A DNA stretch of 64,000 nt from Streptomyces syringium (GTDB taxonomy: Bacteria; Actinomycetota; Actinomycetes; Streptomycetales; Streptomycetaceae), in NCBI RefSeq assembly GCF_017876625.1, contig NZ_JAGIOH010000001.1:62001-126000 (forward strand), written 5' to 3'. Within the stretch, counting starts at the first letter, position 1; each line of letters begins with the position of its first letter. The notes under the pieces were generated by a model. The model was not told the DNA's origin, ran no database searches, and worked only from the letters and a program-made list of their open reading frames with translations. The position numbers were made by a program, and so were the translations under genes. Positions 42,791 to 51,909 of this stretch are shown one piece after another.

Positions 42791-43102
42791 TCAGTCCTGC
42801 CGCTCGAAGGTGACGACGCACCCGTCCGGGGTGGTGACGGTGAACCGGCCGCCGACGACCTCGACCGGATAGCTGACGAGTTCGTCGCTGGAGGTGCTCA
42901 TCACCAGCGTCGACTCGTCCGGCATCTGGGCCGTGCCCACGTCCCACACCGGCAGCCCCTGGTCGGGGTCGCGGGTGGCGAGGTACCGGGTCCCCGGACC
43001 GATGGTGAGTGCGGCCGGGTATCTCCGAGCGCACTCGGAGTCGGAGACGCGACGCCAGCGGCCCGAGACGAGCCGCGGTTCTGAAGCGCCCGGATCCGTC
43101 AT
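42791..43102 (-). CDS. Small hypothetical protein
   Basis: A 103-residue ORF from ATG 43102: W-R-R-V-S-D-S-E-C-A-R-R-Y-P-A-A-L-T-I-G-P-G-T-R-Y-L-A-T, then V-W-D-V-G and a beta-rich C-terminus ending D-G-C-V-V-T-F-E-R-Q-D. It looks like a small beta-barrel or lipocalin-like protein. Family not recognised. Confidence 0.6.
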   Translation of the reverse strand: MTDPGASEPRLVSGRWRRVSDSECARRYPAALTIGPGTRYLATRDPDQGLPVWDVGTAQMPDESTLVMSTSSDELVSYPVEVVGGRFTVTTPDGCVVTFERQD

Positions 43103-43321
43103 AGTGCGGTCAATTATAGGCGGCTTCGCCTGGCCGGGGCCGACCGCCGCTCGCCATGTTGCCGCGCTTCCTCTCGGGGCGCAGGCTGAGTTGGGAGAAG
43201 TCTCTGCCGTGTCCGGCCCGTGCGTCCGGGGCCGAGGGGGGCGGGGACCGGTGCGGACAGGGACAGGGCACGGACCGTGTCCCCCCTGCGTATCGGCCCG
43301 TATCGACCCCAGGAGGACTTC

Positions 43322-45496
43322 ATGTGTGACCGCGCACGACAGACTTCCGACGTCGACGAACACCTGTCGCCCAACAGCGCGGACGTGGTTCCTCCCGGGG
43401 TCCCGGTCGCCGTCCCGCTCACGGTCGAGGACGAGTCACCGGCGGCACCGGGCACCTCCGCAGCGAACGCCGACGCGCCCGCCCCGCAGCCGTCCTCTCC
43501 GCTGAGGCCGTGCCGACCGGACTTCCGCGACGGCTGCTACCAGATCACGATCCGCCCGACCCTGGGCTCCTTCCAGAGCATCGTCGGAACGTTGCGGGTC
43601 GACCGGGAGGCACCGGCCGCCGGGCCGGACGGCGTCATCATCAGCGGCGACCTGTACCGGCAGCCGCCACCCGTGGCGCAACCGGTCGGGGACGCCCCGG
43701 GGTCGTCGTCCCTGTCCGGTGCCGTGCTCGACGAGGACACGCCGGTGGTCCCGGGCGCCCCCGGCGAGTCCGTCGCCGCCGCGGCCAGCCGGGCGGACGG
43801 GCCGCTCCCCTTCCCGCGACGGCGTATCCCGATCTTCCCCCGGGACCAGTACCGCTCCTATCTCAAGGGCACGCGCCTGGTGGTACCGAGCGCCTCCCTG
43901 CCGGGACAACCGTGTCAGGTCACCCTCGACGTGGACGAGTTCGCCTACACGCAGCCGTCGGCCGGTTCGTTCCAGGGGTCGTTCCCGGACGCGCCCAGCC
44001 GGTCGCTGAGATGCGTGCTGAACCAGGTGCCGGGCACCTCCCCCTCCCCGCTCTTCTCCGGACCGAGGTTCGAGGGCCGCATCCTCGAAGGCGGCATCGA
44101 CCGGGGCTCGGTGACCCTCACCTGGGTGTCGAGCTTCCTGCGCCGCGCCGTCCTGGAGATCGACACGCTCAACGGGGCCGTCCCGCCCGAGCCGGTCCCG
44201 AGCCCGTCCGGCACCGGAACGGAGTTCTTCGACACCGTCTATGCGACGGCCCGCTGGCAGCTGACCATCGACCGCGCCGAAGGGCAGACCGACATCCCGG
44301 CACCCGCGGGCGTCGACCCCAACGCCTGCTGGTCGACGGCCGACCTGCACGCCCTCATGGCGAGCGTACGCAAGGCCGGCACCAACCTGGACACCGAGTG
44401 GCGCACCCACCTGGTGGTCGTCCCGGCGACCATGGGCTGCTCCCGCGGAGTGATGTACGACCAGATCGGGGCCCCGCGCGAGGGGTCGGCCAGCTTCAGC
44501 GACGACGGCTACCCGAGCAGCAGCTCCCCGAACTTCGGCACCGCGGCCGACCAGCGGCAACGGGACGTACTGCGTGCCTACCTCCGGTCGGCGACGCACG
44601 AGGTGACCCACGCCTTCAACCAGATCCACCAGGAGACCGAGACCGCCGCGGACAACTCGATCATGACCACGACGCCGAGCGTGGCCGATGTCCTGGGCGG
44701 CCCCACGACCGGTGCGCCCGGGGTGTTCCCCGACCAGATCAGCCTCGGCTTCAACACCACGGTGCGCAACCATCTGGCGCACATGCCGGATCCGGTGGTG
44801 CGCCCCGGCGGCTGGCCGTTCGGCGGCTGGTTCCCCGCCGGTGCCCCGCAGGCGTCCGACCGCAACCTCTTCTACGCGAGCGAGCTGAAGTTCGAGGTCA
44901 GTGCCGAGACCGATCGCGCGCCCCTGGGCGCACCCGTCACCGTCTCGTGGAAGCTGACCAACACCTCCGACGCCGACCTGCTGGTCCCCAACGACCTCCG
45001 GATGGAGGCGCTGTACACCACCATGTCGAGCCTCGACGAGAGCGGCGAGGAGAGGCCGGTCCGCCCCTTCGTCATCACCTGTGAGGAAGCGAAGCTGGCC
45101 CCGCTGGAGCCGGGCGGCACCCTGGAAGGCAGCTACCGCGTGTTCTGGAGCTCCGACGGGTTCCCGCTCGAACGACCGGGCCGGCACACGGTGACGGTGA
45201 CGGTCGCGTGGTCGGCCGGCGGCCTGCCGGTCGGGGTGACCGGCAACTGCGACATCTGGGTGGACCGTCCCACGTCCGACGCCGAGAACCGGGACGCCGC
45301 CCTGGCCATGCATCCGGACGTCGGCAAGTGGGTCGTGCTCGGAGGCGGGGCCTACCACCTGAAGGAGGCGGTCTCCCGGCTGCGCACGCTGGACGGCGGC
45401 GGCACACGGAGCACGAACGAGGACGCGGGCGGACGGTCGCGGGTCGCGGACACCTTCAGCGATCTCGAACTGATGCCGGACGGCCGGACGGCATGA
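43322..45496 (+). CDS. Metzincin-like zinc protease homologue, large hypothetical
   Basis: A 724-residue protein from ATG 43322 (AGGAGG 5 bp upstream). The N-terminal 70 residues are Pro/Ala-rich and show no signal peptide. The middle is beta-rich. Residues 426-436 are H-E-V-T-H-A-F-N-Q-I-H, the metzincin zinc motif HExxHxxGxxH with Asn in place of Gly. It is followed 10 residues later by N-S-I-M, resembling a Met-turn. The C-terminal part (about 520-660) looks like an immunoglobulin-like domain (V-T-V-S-W-K-L-T-N-T-S). Cleaved substrates and export route are unknown. Confidence 0.65.
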   Translation: MCDRARQTSDVDEHLSPNSADVVPPGVPVAVPLTVEDESPAAPGTSAANADAPAPQPSSPLRPCRPDFRDGCYQITIRPTLGSFQSIVGTLRVDREAPAAGPDGVIISGDLYRQPPPVAQPVGDAPGSSSLSGAVLDEDTPVVPGAPGESVAAAASRADGPLPFPRRRIPIFPRDQYRSYLKGTRLVVPSASLPGQPCQVTLDVDEFAYTQPSAGSFQGSFPDAPSRSLRCVLNQVPGTSPSPLFSGPRFEGRILEGGIDRGSVTLTWVSSFLRRAVLEIDTLNGAVPPEPVPSPSGTGTEFFDTVYATARWQLTIDRAEGQTDIPAPAGVDPNACWSTADLHALMASVRKAGTNLDTEWRTHLVVVPATMGCSRGVMYDQIGAPREGSASFSDDGYPSSSSPNFGTAADQRQRDVLRAYLRSATHEVTHAFNQIHQETETAADNSIMTTTPSVADVLGGPTTGAPGVFPDQISLGFNTTVRNHLAHMPDPVVRPGGWPFGGWFPAGAPQASDRNLFYASELKFEVSAETDRAPLGAPVTVSWKLTNTSDADLLVPNDLRMEALYTTMSSLDESGEERPVRPFVITCEEAKLAPLEPGGTLEGSYRVFWSSDGFPLERPGRHTVTVTVAWSAGGLPVGVTGNCDIWVDRPTSDAENRDAALAMHPDVGKWVVLGGGAYHLKEAVSRLRTLDGGGTRSTNEDAGGRSRVADTFSDLELMPDGRTA

Positions 45497-45541
45497 CCGG
45501 GCCGGGTGCGCCCCGGTACGGACGCGTCCGCCGGACAGTTC

Positions 45542-46201
45542 CTAGGCGTAGCGGTACTTGAGGGACTCCTCCTCGGCGCGCCGGACGTCCTCGACGGTGA
45601 TGCCCGGCATGCGCAACTGGGCGAGCGTCACTTCCGCGGAGGACGGCTGCGCATCGGGGGCGAGCCACTCGTCGGGCTTCCAGGCCGAGCCGCGCAACAG
45701 GGCCTTGGGACAGTGCGGGTACACCTCGTCGATCTCCACCACCAGCGCGCTGACCGGCCGCTTGCCCACCGCGGTGAGTTGGTCGAGAAGCTCGGGCCGG
45801 GCGGAGACACACGCCCGGCCGTTCACCCGGAGCGTGGACGTACGGCCGGGAATGACGAAGAGCAGGCCGACGTGGCCGTTCTCCAGCACGTTCAGCATGC
45901 TGTCGAGGCGCTTGTTGCCGGTGGCGTCGGGGATGACGAGGGTCCGCTCGTCGAGCACGGTCACAAAGCCGGCCGGCCCGCCGCGCGGGGTCGAGTCGCA
46001 GCGGCCGTCCGCGTCGGCGGTGGCGACGAAGACAAGGGAGGAGAGGCCCACCAACTCGCGTGTCTTGTCGGTGAGGTGTCCCATCTCCTTGCGGACGGCG
46101 GCGGCGCCCGGCATCTCGTACAGCGAACGCAGCCCCGCGACGTCTCGTACGGAATCCTTGCGCAGCTCGTCGAACAGGCTGGTGGTGACGGCGTCAGTCA
46201 T
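45542..46201 (-). CDS. FMN-dependent PPOX-type flavoprotein (MSMEG_1061-like)
   Basis: A 219-residue split-barrel flavoprotein: F-V-A-T-A-D-A-D-G-R-C-D-S-T-P-R-G-G-P-A-G-F, G-N-K-R-L-D-S-M-L-N-V-L-E-N-G-H-V-G-L-L-F and a C-terminal region with P-H-C-P-K-A. This matches pyridoxamine-5'-phosphate-oxidase-like proteins of actinobacteria that bind FMN or F420. The substrate is unknown. Confidence 0.85.
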   Translation of the reverse strand: MTDAVTTSLFDELRKDSVRDVAGLRSLYEMPGAAAVRKEMGHLTDKTRELVGLSSLVFVATADADGRCDSTPRGGPAGFVTVLDERTLVIPDATGNKRLDSMLNVLENGHVGLLFVIPGRTSTLRVNGRACVSARPELLDQLTAVGKRPVSALVVEIDEVYPHCPKALLRGSAWKPDEWLAPDAQPSSAEVTLAQLRMPGITVEDVRRAEEESLKYRYA

Positions 46202-46334
46202 GAAGCGCACCCTAAAACATGCCTTCGGGTCTGCCCAGTTACGGCCGGGCGGGACCGGGCTCCGGCCTCGGGCCCGGCCCCGCAGCGAGCGCCGGGCGGT
46301 CACTCCCGGGCAGCACGCGATCTCGGTGGGCGCG

Positions 46335-47369
46335 TCACGTCGCGAGGTCCACGATGCGCTGGATCAGGTCGGGGTAGGTCCACTCGGCCCCGGACGCCGC
46401 CAGCGGCAGCAGGCTCGTCGCCGTCAGGCCCGGGAGCGTGTTCACTTCCAGGCACATCGGTTCGCCGTCGGCGTCGCAGCGGAAGTCGGTGCGCGAGTAC
46501 GCGTCATCGCCGAACCCCAGCGCCTCGTGCGCGCGCAGGGCCAGCTCCTGCAGGCGGGAGGCGAAGTCGGCGGGGACCCGCGCCGGGCACACTTCACTGA
46601 CGGCCCCGGGCTGGTACTTGGCCGTGTAGTCGAACATCGGCGTCGTCAGCTCGATCTCGACCACGGGGAGCACCTGGCCGCCGACCACGGCCACGGTGAA
46701 TTCCCGGCCCGGGAGGAAGGGCTCCACCAGCAGCTCGGCATCACCGGAGTGCACCTCGGCCGCGACCTGTGCCAGCTGTGACAGCGAGTCGACCCGGTGG
46801 ACCGACACACTCGAACCGTCCGCGACCGGCTTGGCCACCACCGGGCCGGCCGCCACCAGCCGCCGCACCTCCTGGGGCACGTCACTCACCCCGGGCCGCC
46901 ACAGCACCCGCTCGGCCACCGGCACCCCTGCCGCACCCAGCACCGCCTGGGCCCGGCCCTTGTGCCACGCCGCCGCACAGACCGCGCTGTCCGCACCGGT
47001 GAACCGCACACCGGCCATCTCCAGCAGCCCCTGCACATGCCCGTCCTCGCCCCAGCCGCCGTGCAGCGCCAGGAACACCAGCTCAGCGTCACGCAGCAGT
47101 TCCAGGACCGGGCCGCCGGTCAGGGCGGCGTGCATGCGCCCCCGCAACAGGTGCCGCTCCGCCGGGGACGGCGGCTCCTTGCCGACCGCGACCGCGTCGA
47201 CCACATCACCGGGGCGCAGCGGCCCGGCCAGGACCGGCTCCGCGGCGGCCGGGTCGACCAGCACCGCCTCGTGTCCCCGCTCGAGCAGGGCCCGGGCGAC
47301 CGACCAGCCCGAGGCCAGGGAGACATCTCGCTCCGGGCTCTCTCCACCGCACAAGATCACAATTCGCAT
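46335..47369 (-). CDS. D-alanine--D-alanine ligase-family ATP-grasp enzyme
   Basis: A 344-residue ATP-grasp ligase: I-V-I-L-C-G-G-E-S-P-E-R-D-V-S-L-A-S-G at the start, L-A-L-H-G-G-W-G-E-D-G-H-V-Q-G-L-L-E, V-V-A-K-P-V-A-D-G-S-S-V-S-V, P-M-F-D-Y-T-A-K-Y and the end E-V-N-T-L-P-G-L-T-A-T-S-L-L-P. These match Ddl. It is not next to cell-division or gpsA genes, where housekeeping ddl is often found, so it may be a second or specialised D-amino-acid ligase. This is uncertain. ATG 47369 begins at the conserved N-terminus. Confidence 0.85.
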   Translation of the reverse strand: MRIVILCGGESPERDVSLASGWSVARALLERGHEAVLVDPAAAEPVLAGPLRPGDVVDAVAVGKEPPSPAERHLLRGRMHAALTGGPVLELLRDAELVFLALHGGWGEDGHVQGLLEMAGVRFTGADSAVCAAAWHKGRAQAVLGAAGVPVAERVLWRPGVSDVPQEVRRLVAAGPVVAKPVADGSSVSVHRVDSLSQLAQVAAEVHSGDAELLVEPFLPGREFTVAVVGGQVLPVVEIELTTPMFDYTAKYQPGAVSEVCPARVPADFASRLQELALRAHEALGFGDDAYSRTDFRCDADGEPMCLEVNTLPGLTATSLLPLAASGAEWTYPDLIQRIVDLAT

Positions 47370-47484
47370 ACTGGGATTCTGCCGCACTCCCCCTCCGGAC
47401 CTCGCTCGCCACCTCCCCCGGGGCGGGCCGGGGCAGCCGCGGGCCGGAGAGCGCCCGGCGCGGCCGGGGCCGTACGGTGGCGGG

Positions 47485-48051
47485 GTGACTGACACCGTCG
47501 AGGCCATCGAGGCCGCTCTGCGCCAGCGGGAATGGGTCCCGACCGGGAACGAACAGGATCTCGGCGGGGAATTCCTCCTCCGCCGCGGTGAGCTGCAGAA
47601 GCACCCGCGTCCGGCGATGCCCGTACGGCCGGAGCCGTGGGGCCCGTGGACGACGCAGTACCTGGCCTGGCTCACGGACCTGGTGGGCATGGCGGACGCT
47701 CTCGTCGACCAGTGGCGGTCCCGGTGTCCGTCCGGGAGCCCCATAGTGACGCTCCTGCGGTCGTACGTCGCCCCGGCGCGGCCCTTCGGCCCGCTCGCCC
47801 ACCACATGGAGCGGGCATGGCTGGCCGACCCGCCCGTCCTGCCCACGGCGGACGAGGTCGTGCACCACGCCGAGCGGCACGGATGCTCCCGGATGGAGGC
47901 CGAGCGGACCCTGGGCGACCGCGCGGTCAAGGCATGGGAGGACGGCTGCCTGCCGGTCGCCGCACGGAGGCAGATCGACGACGTCACCCGCAGCATGATC
48001 AACACGGGGTCCGTGCTCGCCACGGCCGTCATCGGTGACGCGGGCCGCTGA
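47485..48051 (+). CDS. Hypothetical protein
   Basis: A 188-residue soluble protein from GTG 47485, divergent from the Ddl-like gene. Helical, with W-V-P-T-G-N-E-Q-D-L-G-G-E-F-L-L and a C-terminal A-W-E-D-G-C-L-P-V-A-A-R-R-Q-I-D-D-V. Family not recognised. A strong hairpin follows. Confidence 0.65.
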   Translation: MTDTVEAIEAALRQREWVPTGNEQDLGGEFLLRRGELQKHPRPAMPVRPEPWGPWTTQYLAWLTDLVGMADALVDQWRSRCPSGSPIVTLLRSYVAPARPFGPLAHHMERAWLADPPVLPTADEVVHHAERHGCSRMEAERTLGDRAVKAWEDGCLPVAARRQIDDVTRSMINTGSVLATAVIGDAGR

Positions 48052-48079
48052 CGGTTCCTCCCGCCCCCGCTCCCCGCCC

Positions 48080-48112
48080 GTGAAGGGCCCGGCGTTCCGT
48101 CGGGCCCTTCAC
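48080..48112. terminator. Strong hairpin terminator between convergent genes
   Basis: Perfect 12-bp inverted repeat GTGAAGGGCCCG/CGGGCCCTTCAC (48080-48091, 48101-48112) with a 9-nt loop. It lies between the hypothetical gene ending at 48051 and the collagenase gene ending at 48199, and should stop transcription from both sides. Confidence 0.85.
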
Positions 48113-48198
48113 TGTCTTCACGTCCGTCGCGAGCTGGTCGGGCCCGTTGGGACGCGTTTTCCGGCCGGGGCACACGCCCGGATCACGGGGTGGTTCCG

Positions 48199-50595
48199 TC
48201 AGCCGCGGAGGGGGCCTTCGCAGGTGAAGTCCGCCGAGCCCGCGGGACGGTCGGCCCAGAGGTCGATCTTGCCGAAGGAGCAGTTCATGTCGGCGAAGTT
48301 GTTGGTGCCCTTCTTCGTCCGGTCGAGAATGAAGTAGTCGACTGTTTCGGACATGTCCTTGAAGACCAGATCGGCGTTGCCCGGGCTGCTGAGGTTGGCG
48401 GTGATGCGGCCCGTGCAGACGAAGCGGGGGCGCTGCGGGTCGTCGTTGCTGCGGCAGTCGGGCCTGGTGCCGGTCGTGGCGGCGAAGGACGCGCGGACCG
48501 TGGCGGGGTGGCCGGCGTCCAGCCCGCCGACGGGCGTGTACGTGGTGTTCGGCACGTACAGGTCCTTGACCTTGGCGATCTGCTGGTTCAGGAACGTGTC
48601 GTACGCGCGCTGCAGGTTGGCGTCCCTGCCGAGACGGTTGCGCCAGGCGTCAAAGCCGGCCGGGTCGTTGGCCCGCGTGTAGCCGTACATCTCCTTGAGC
48701 AGCGACGGTCGTTCGGACCAGAGGAACTCGAAGAACGTTCCGGCGTAGGAGTAGAAGCGGAAGCCGTCCCGGTCGTACTCCGCGTGCAGCAGCTGGTCGA
48801 CGCTCATGCGCGGCTTGCCGCCGGCCGTGTCGTTGATGATGCTCTGCACCAGCGACTTGCGGACCTTGATGCCGTCGTCGCGGGTGGCGCCGTCGAAGAA
48901 CTCCGCCGTGCCCTCGTCCATCGCGGTGGTGCGGTCGCCCTGGTACCACGGGCCCTCGCCGAAGAAGCCCGGCACCGCCCAGCGGCCGTTGAGGTAGTGC
49001 GTGTACTCGTGGCGGAACAGCTCCTCCAGCGTGAGGGTCGAGTCCTGCGGGACCCGGCGCTCGTAGGTGTAGAAGGTGGCGCCCTTCTCGATGTAGATGC
49101 CGCCGTTGTTGGTGCTCATGCCCGTCAGCAGCGGGTGGTAGATCTCGTAGTCGGAGCGCGAGGCGTACAGCACGATGTTCAGGCTGGTGTTGGTGTCGCC
49201 CGCCAGCGGCTGTTCGGTGCCCAGGACGCGGTGGAACTGTGCCTTGACCTGCTTGCTCGCGTAGTACAGCCGGTCGACGGTGGTCCGGGCGAGTGCGGTG
49301 CGGACCTTGATGGCGCCGTTGTCGTAGGTGTAGGTGTGCGGGAAGATGCGGCGCTCGATGTCCGTCTTGCACACCCCGTACTGCTTGCACGCCTCGAACT
49401 CGTTGAGCCAGGTGACGACCTTGCCCCACGGCTCGCTGCCTTCGCCGAAGTTGCGCACGGTGGTGCTCAGCAGCCCGCCGAGGGCGGAGGTGATCTCGCT
49501 CTTGAGTGCGCCGACCTGGCCGAGCCTGCCGTATTCGCTGACGCCGTCGCGGGCCACCCAGGCGTTGGCCGTGCCCTTGAGGTGGGTGTGGTCGGCGAAG
49601 GCCTTGAGGGCCGCCCGGTAGGAGGGGTCGGCCGTCACCGCGGCGTGGAAGGCGCTGTCGTGGTTGCCCGGGTAGACGCCCAGGTAGTTGAGGGAGAGGG
49701 CGGCGAGGGCGGCACCTGCCCAGGAGGTGTCCCGTGAGGTCGCGGGGTGGGCCGCGTCCATGGTGGCCAGGACGCGCTTCATCAGGGGGAGCTGGTGCTG
49801 GCGCAGGCCGGGCGCGCTCGCCGCGTAGAGGGCCTCGCGCAGGGACTCGGCGTTGGTGCGGGTGACGTCGAAGGTACGGGCGGCCGAGCCGAAGGAGTAC
49901 ACCGCGCGGCGCATGGCGTCCACGGTCGGTGCGTCGGTGACGTCGATCTCGTCGCGCGAGAAGTCGTGGTAGGCGACCGCGTGGAGGTAGGTGAACATCT
50001 CCAGCAGGTGAGTGCCGTTCTTCCCGTCGTGCGCGGCGGCCAGGCTCTCGATCCGGCGGGAGACGGCCTGCACGTGCGCCTTCGACATGACGGGGACCAG
50101 CCGCTGGTCCCAGGTCCACAGGATGTCGCGCAGACAGCCGTCGGCGGTGACGGCCCGGTCGGCGAGGAAGTCGGCGAACTGCTCGGGACCGAGCCTGGTG
50201 ATGCCGTCGAGCGTGCAGGGGACCGCGGTCCTCCCGACGGTGGCGGTGGGGGCGGGGGACGCGGGCTTCCCCTTGCCCTGATCGGCCTTGCCCTTGCCGG
50301 TCTTCGGCTTGTCGGCGCGCAGGCCCGGCACGCGCCCGTCGGTGAGGCCGCCCGGCGCGGTCGGTGACTGGATGGCGGGCCGGGGGGCCTCGGCCAGTCG
50401 GGTGACCTCGTCGAAGGGGTTCGGGGTGGGCGTGTCCGGGCGCGCGGTCGCCGCGGGAGCCGCCGCGGATGAGGAAGCGGGCGAGGACGCGGGCGAGGAG
50501 GAGTCCGCGTAGCCGGTTTGGACGGCGGTGGCGCAGAGCGTCGCCGCTATCGCGGCGGTGAGCAGGGATCTGCGCAGGGTTGTGGACTGGTACAC
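48199..50595 (-). CDS. Secreted M9 collagenase
   Basis: A 798-residue secreted protease. GTG 50595 follows AGGAGTCATCG and starts a Sec signal peptide (R-R-S-L-L-T-A-A-I-A-A-T-L-C-A-T-A-V-Q, cleavage near Y-A-D). A Ser/Ala/Pro linker leads to the M9N activator domain and the M9 peptidase domain with H-E-Y-T-H at residues 529-533 and the downstream Glu in A-M-D-E-G-T-A-E-F-F. The C-terminal tail holds a small Cys-containing module. M9 enzymes cut the collagen triple helix and release Gly-Pro/Hyp-rich peptides. Its promoter element is shared with the peptide importer genes. Confidence 0.92.
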   Translation of the reverse strand: MYQSTTLRRSLLTAAIAATLCATAVQTGYADSSSPASSPASSSAAAPAATARPDTPTPNPFDEVTRLAEAPRPAIQSPTAPGGLTDGRVPGLRADKPKTGKGKADQGKGKPASPAPTATVGRTAVPCTLDGITRLGPEQFADFLADRAVTADGCLRDILWTWDQRLVPVMSKAHVQAVSRRIESLAAAHDGKNGTHLLEMFTYLHAVAYHDFSRDEIDVTDAPTVDAMRRAVYSFGSAARTFDVTRTNAESLREALYAASAPGLRQHQLPLMKRVLATMDAAHPATSRDTSWAGAALAALSLNYLGVYPGNHDSAFHAAVTADPSYRAALKAFADHTHLKGTANAWVARDGVSEYGRLGQVGALKSEITSALGGLLSTTVRNFGEGSEPWGKVVTWLNEFEACKQYGVCKTDIERRIFPHTYTYDNGAIKVRTALARTTVDRLYYASKQVKAQFHRVLGTEQPLAGDTNTSLNIVLYASRSDYEIYHPLLTGMSTNNGGIYIEKGATFYTYERRVPQDSTLTLEELFRHEYTHYLNGRWAVPGFFGEGPWYQGDRTTAMDEGTAEFFDGATRDDGIKVRKSLVQSIINDTAGGKPRMSVDQLLHAEYDRDGFRFYSYAGTFFEFLWSERPSLLKEMYGYTRANDPAGFDAWRNRLGRDANLQRAYDTFLNQQIAKVKDLYVPNTTYTPVGGLDAGHPATVRASFAATTGTRPDCRSNDDPQRPRFVCTGRITANLSSPGNADLVFKDMSETVDYFILDRTKKGTNNFADMNCSFGKIDLWADRPAGSADFTCEGPLRG

Positions 50596-50730
50596 CGATG
50601 ACTCCTGTGTGGGAGGTGTGGAGTGAGCCGCACGCGAAGGGACGGCGTGCGGGCCGATGACGGCGCAGCGGTGCTTCAGCCGCCTCCGAACAGGCGGTAC
50701 GTGGGGGACCACTGCGGCGCCATGTGATGT

Positions 50731-50762
50731 GTAACGTAGTAATGTGAAATGTTACTGACAAG
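50731..50762 (-). promoter_or_regulatory. Collagenase promoter with shared operator (site A)
   Basis: Read leftward: -35 TTGTCA (complement of 50756-50761), 17-bp spacer, -10 TACGTT (complement of 50733-50738), 136 bp before the collagenase start. The spacer holds the element AATGTGAAAT flanked by AGT and TTACT. It matches site B (60604-60635) at 28 of 32 positions. Confidence 0.75.
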
Positions 50763-50822
50763 CCCTCAGGGGACTTGAGTTCGGTAAAACACCAAGCGGA
50801 TGACTGAACTCCGCAAGTCCTG

Positions 50823-51788
50823 TCAGTCGGTCAACCGGGCCGACATCGGGTGGTGTGCGCGCCACCGCGCATACGCCGGACTGGCCGTGCAGGTGGACAG
50901 GTACCCCTCCCCCACCCTGCGGACGATCTCGTCGCCGTGCGGGGCGAGCGGCCCCTCGCGATGCCAGGCCAGCACGTGCCGGTACCAGAGCGGATTGCCG
51001 GACAGCGGGCGGACCGCGGTGCCCGGGGCCTCGGCGAAGGTGGCCTGGCAGAGGCTCACGGCCAGGCCCGACCGGACGAGTTCCACCAGTTGCCGCCCCT
51101 CCGCCTCGTAGGGCGCACGGGGTTGGCGTCCCGTCAGTGCGAAGGCGGCGGACCAGTACTCCCGGGTCCGGTCGCCGTCGGACCGGGGTACGGCCCAGTC
51201 CTCCTCGATGAGACGGTTCAGGCCCACCTCCTCCCGCGCGGCCAGCGGGTGGGAGGACGGCAGCAGGGCGAAGACCGGTTCGGTGACCAGCGGGCGCAGC
51301 TCGACGGCGCGGTCGCACGTCAGCTCCCGGCCGGGGTTGTCGCCGAGGACCGCGGCTTCCAGACGTTCCGCGGCGAGGTCGTCGAGGAGCGGCACCGGGG
51401 AGTTCCGGCACCGTGCGGTCACTTCCGCCCCGGGCAGCGTCTCGCGGACCGCCAGGACCAGATGACCGAGCAGCGGGGCGCCCACCGAGCCGACGCGGAC
51501 CCGGTCCGGCGCGGCCCGGCGGCGGGTGGCGCGGGCCGTGTCGGCCAGCAGGCCGTCGACACCCGGCAGGATGGACCGGGCCCGCGCGAGCACCAGTTCA
51601 CCGAAACCCGTGGCCACCACGCCGGTGTGCAGACGGTCGAAGAGGGCCCCGCCGAGCATGGTCTCGATGCGCCGCAGCTGGGCGCTGAGCGCCGGCTGGG
51701 ACATCCGCAGTGCCGACGCGGCACGGGTCAGGCTGCCGGCGTCCTCGATCGCGCACACCACCCGCAAGTGCCGTAGCTCAAGCTCCAT
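50823..51788 (-). CDS. LysR-family transcriptional regulator
   Basis: A 321-residue LysR protein starting at ATG 51788: E-L-R-H-L-R-V-V-C-A-I-E-D-A-G-S-L-T-R-A-A-S-A-L-R-M-S-Q-P-A-L-S-A-Q-L-R-R-I-E helix-turn-helix, then a typical effector-binding domain (V-R-V-G-S-V-G-A-P-L-L). It is divergent from the M6 protease gene (121-bp gap) and therefore its likely regulator. It could also act on the collagenase downstream. Confidence 0.92.
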   Translation of the reverse strand: MELELRHLRVVCAIEDAGSLTRAASALRMSQPALSAQLRRIETMLGGALFDRLHTGVVATGFGELVLARARSILPGVDGLLADTARATRRRAAPDRVRVGSVGAPLLGHLVLAVRETLPGAEVTARCRNSPVPLLDDLAAERLEAAVLGDNPGRELTCDRAVELRPLVTEPVFALLPSSHPLAAREEVGLNRLIEEDWAVPRSDGDRTREYWSAAFALTGRQPRAPYEAEGRQLVELVRSGLAVSLCQATFAEAPGTAVRPLSGNPLWYRHVLAWHREGPLAPHGDEIVRRVGEGYLSTCTASPAYARWRAHHPMSARLTD

Positions 51789-51909
51789 GGCGCGGATGTT
51801 ATGGAGCGGCGTGAGCTTCCGGACAGCCCCAGGCCGCAGCACTCTTATGCGAAGGATCACAGGGCCGTGCGAACGATCACGGGCCCCACGACGGAGGGTG
51901 TGCGCAGCC

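Noticed and set aside
46696..47484. Long upstream extension of the rightward ORF ending at 48051
   Set aside because: It lies opposite the conserved Ddl-like gene and has no protein-like features; the real gene probably begins at GTG 47485.
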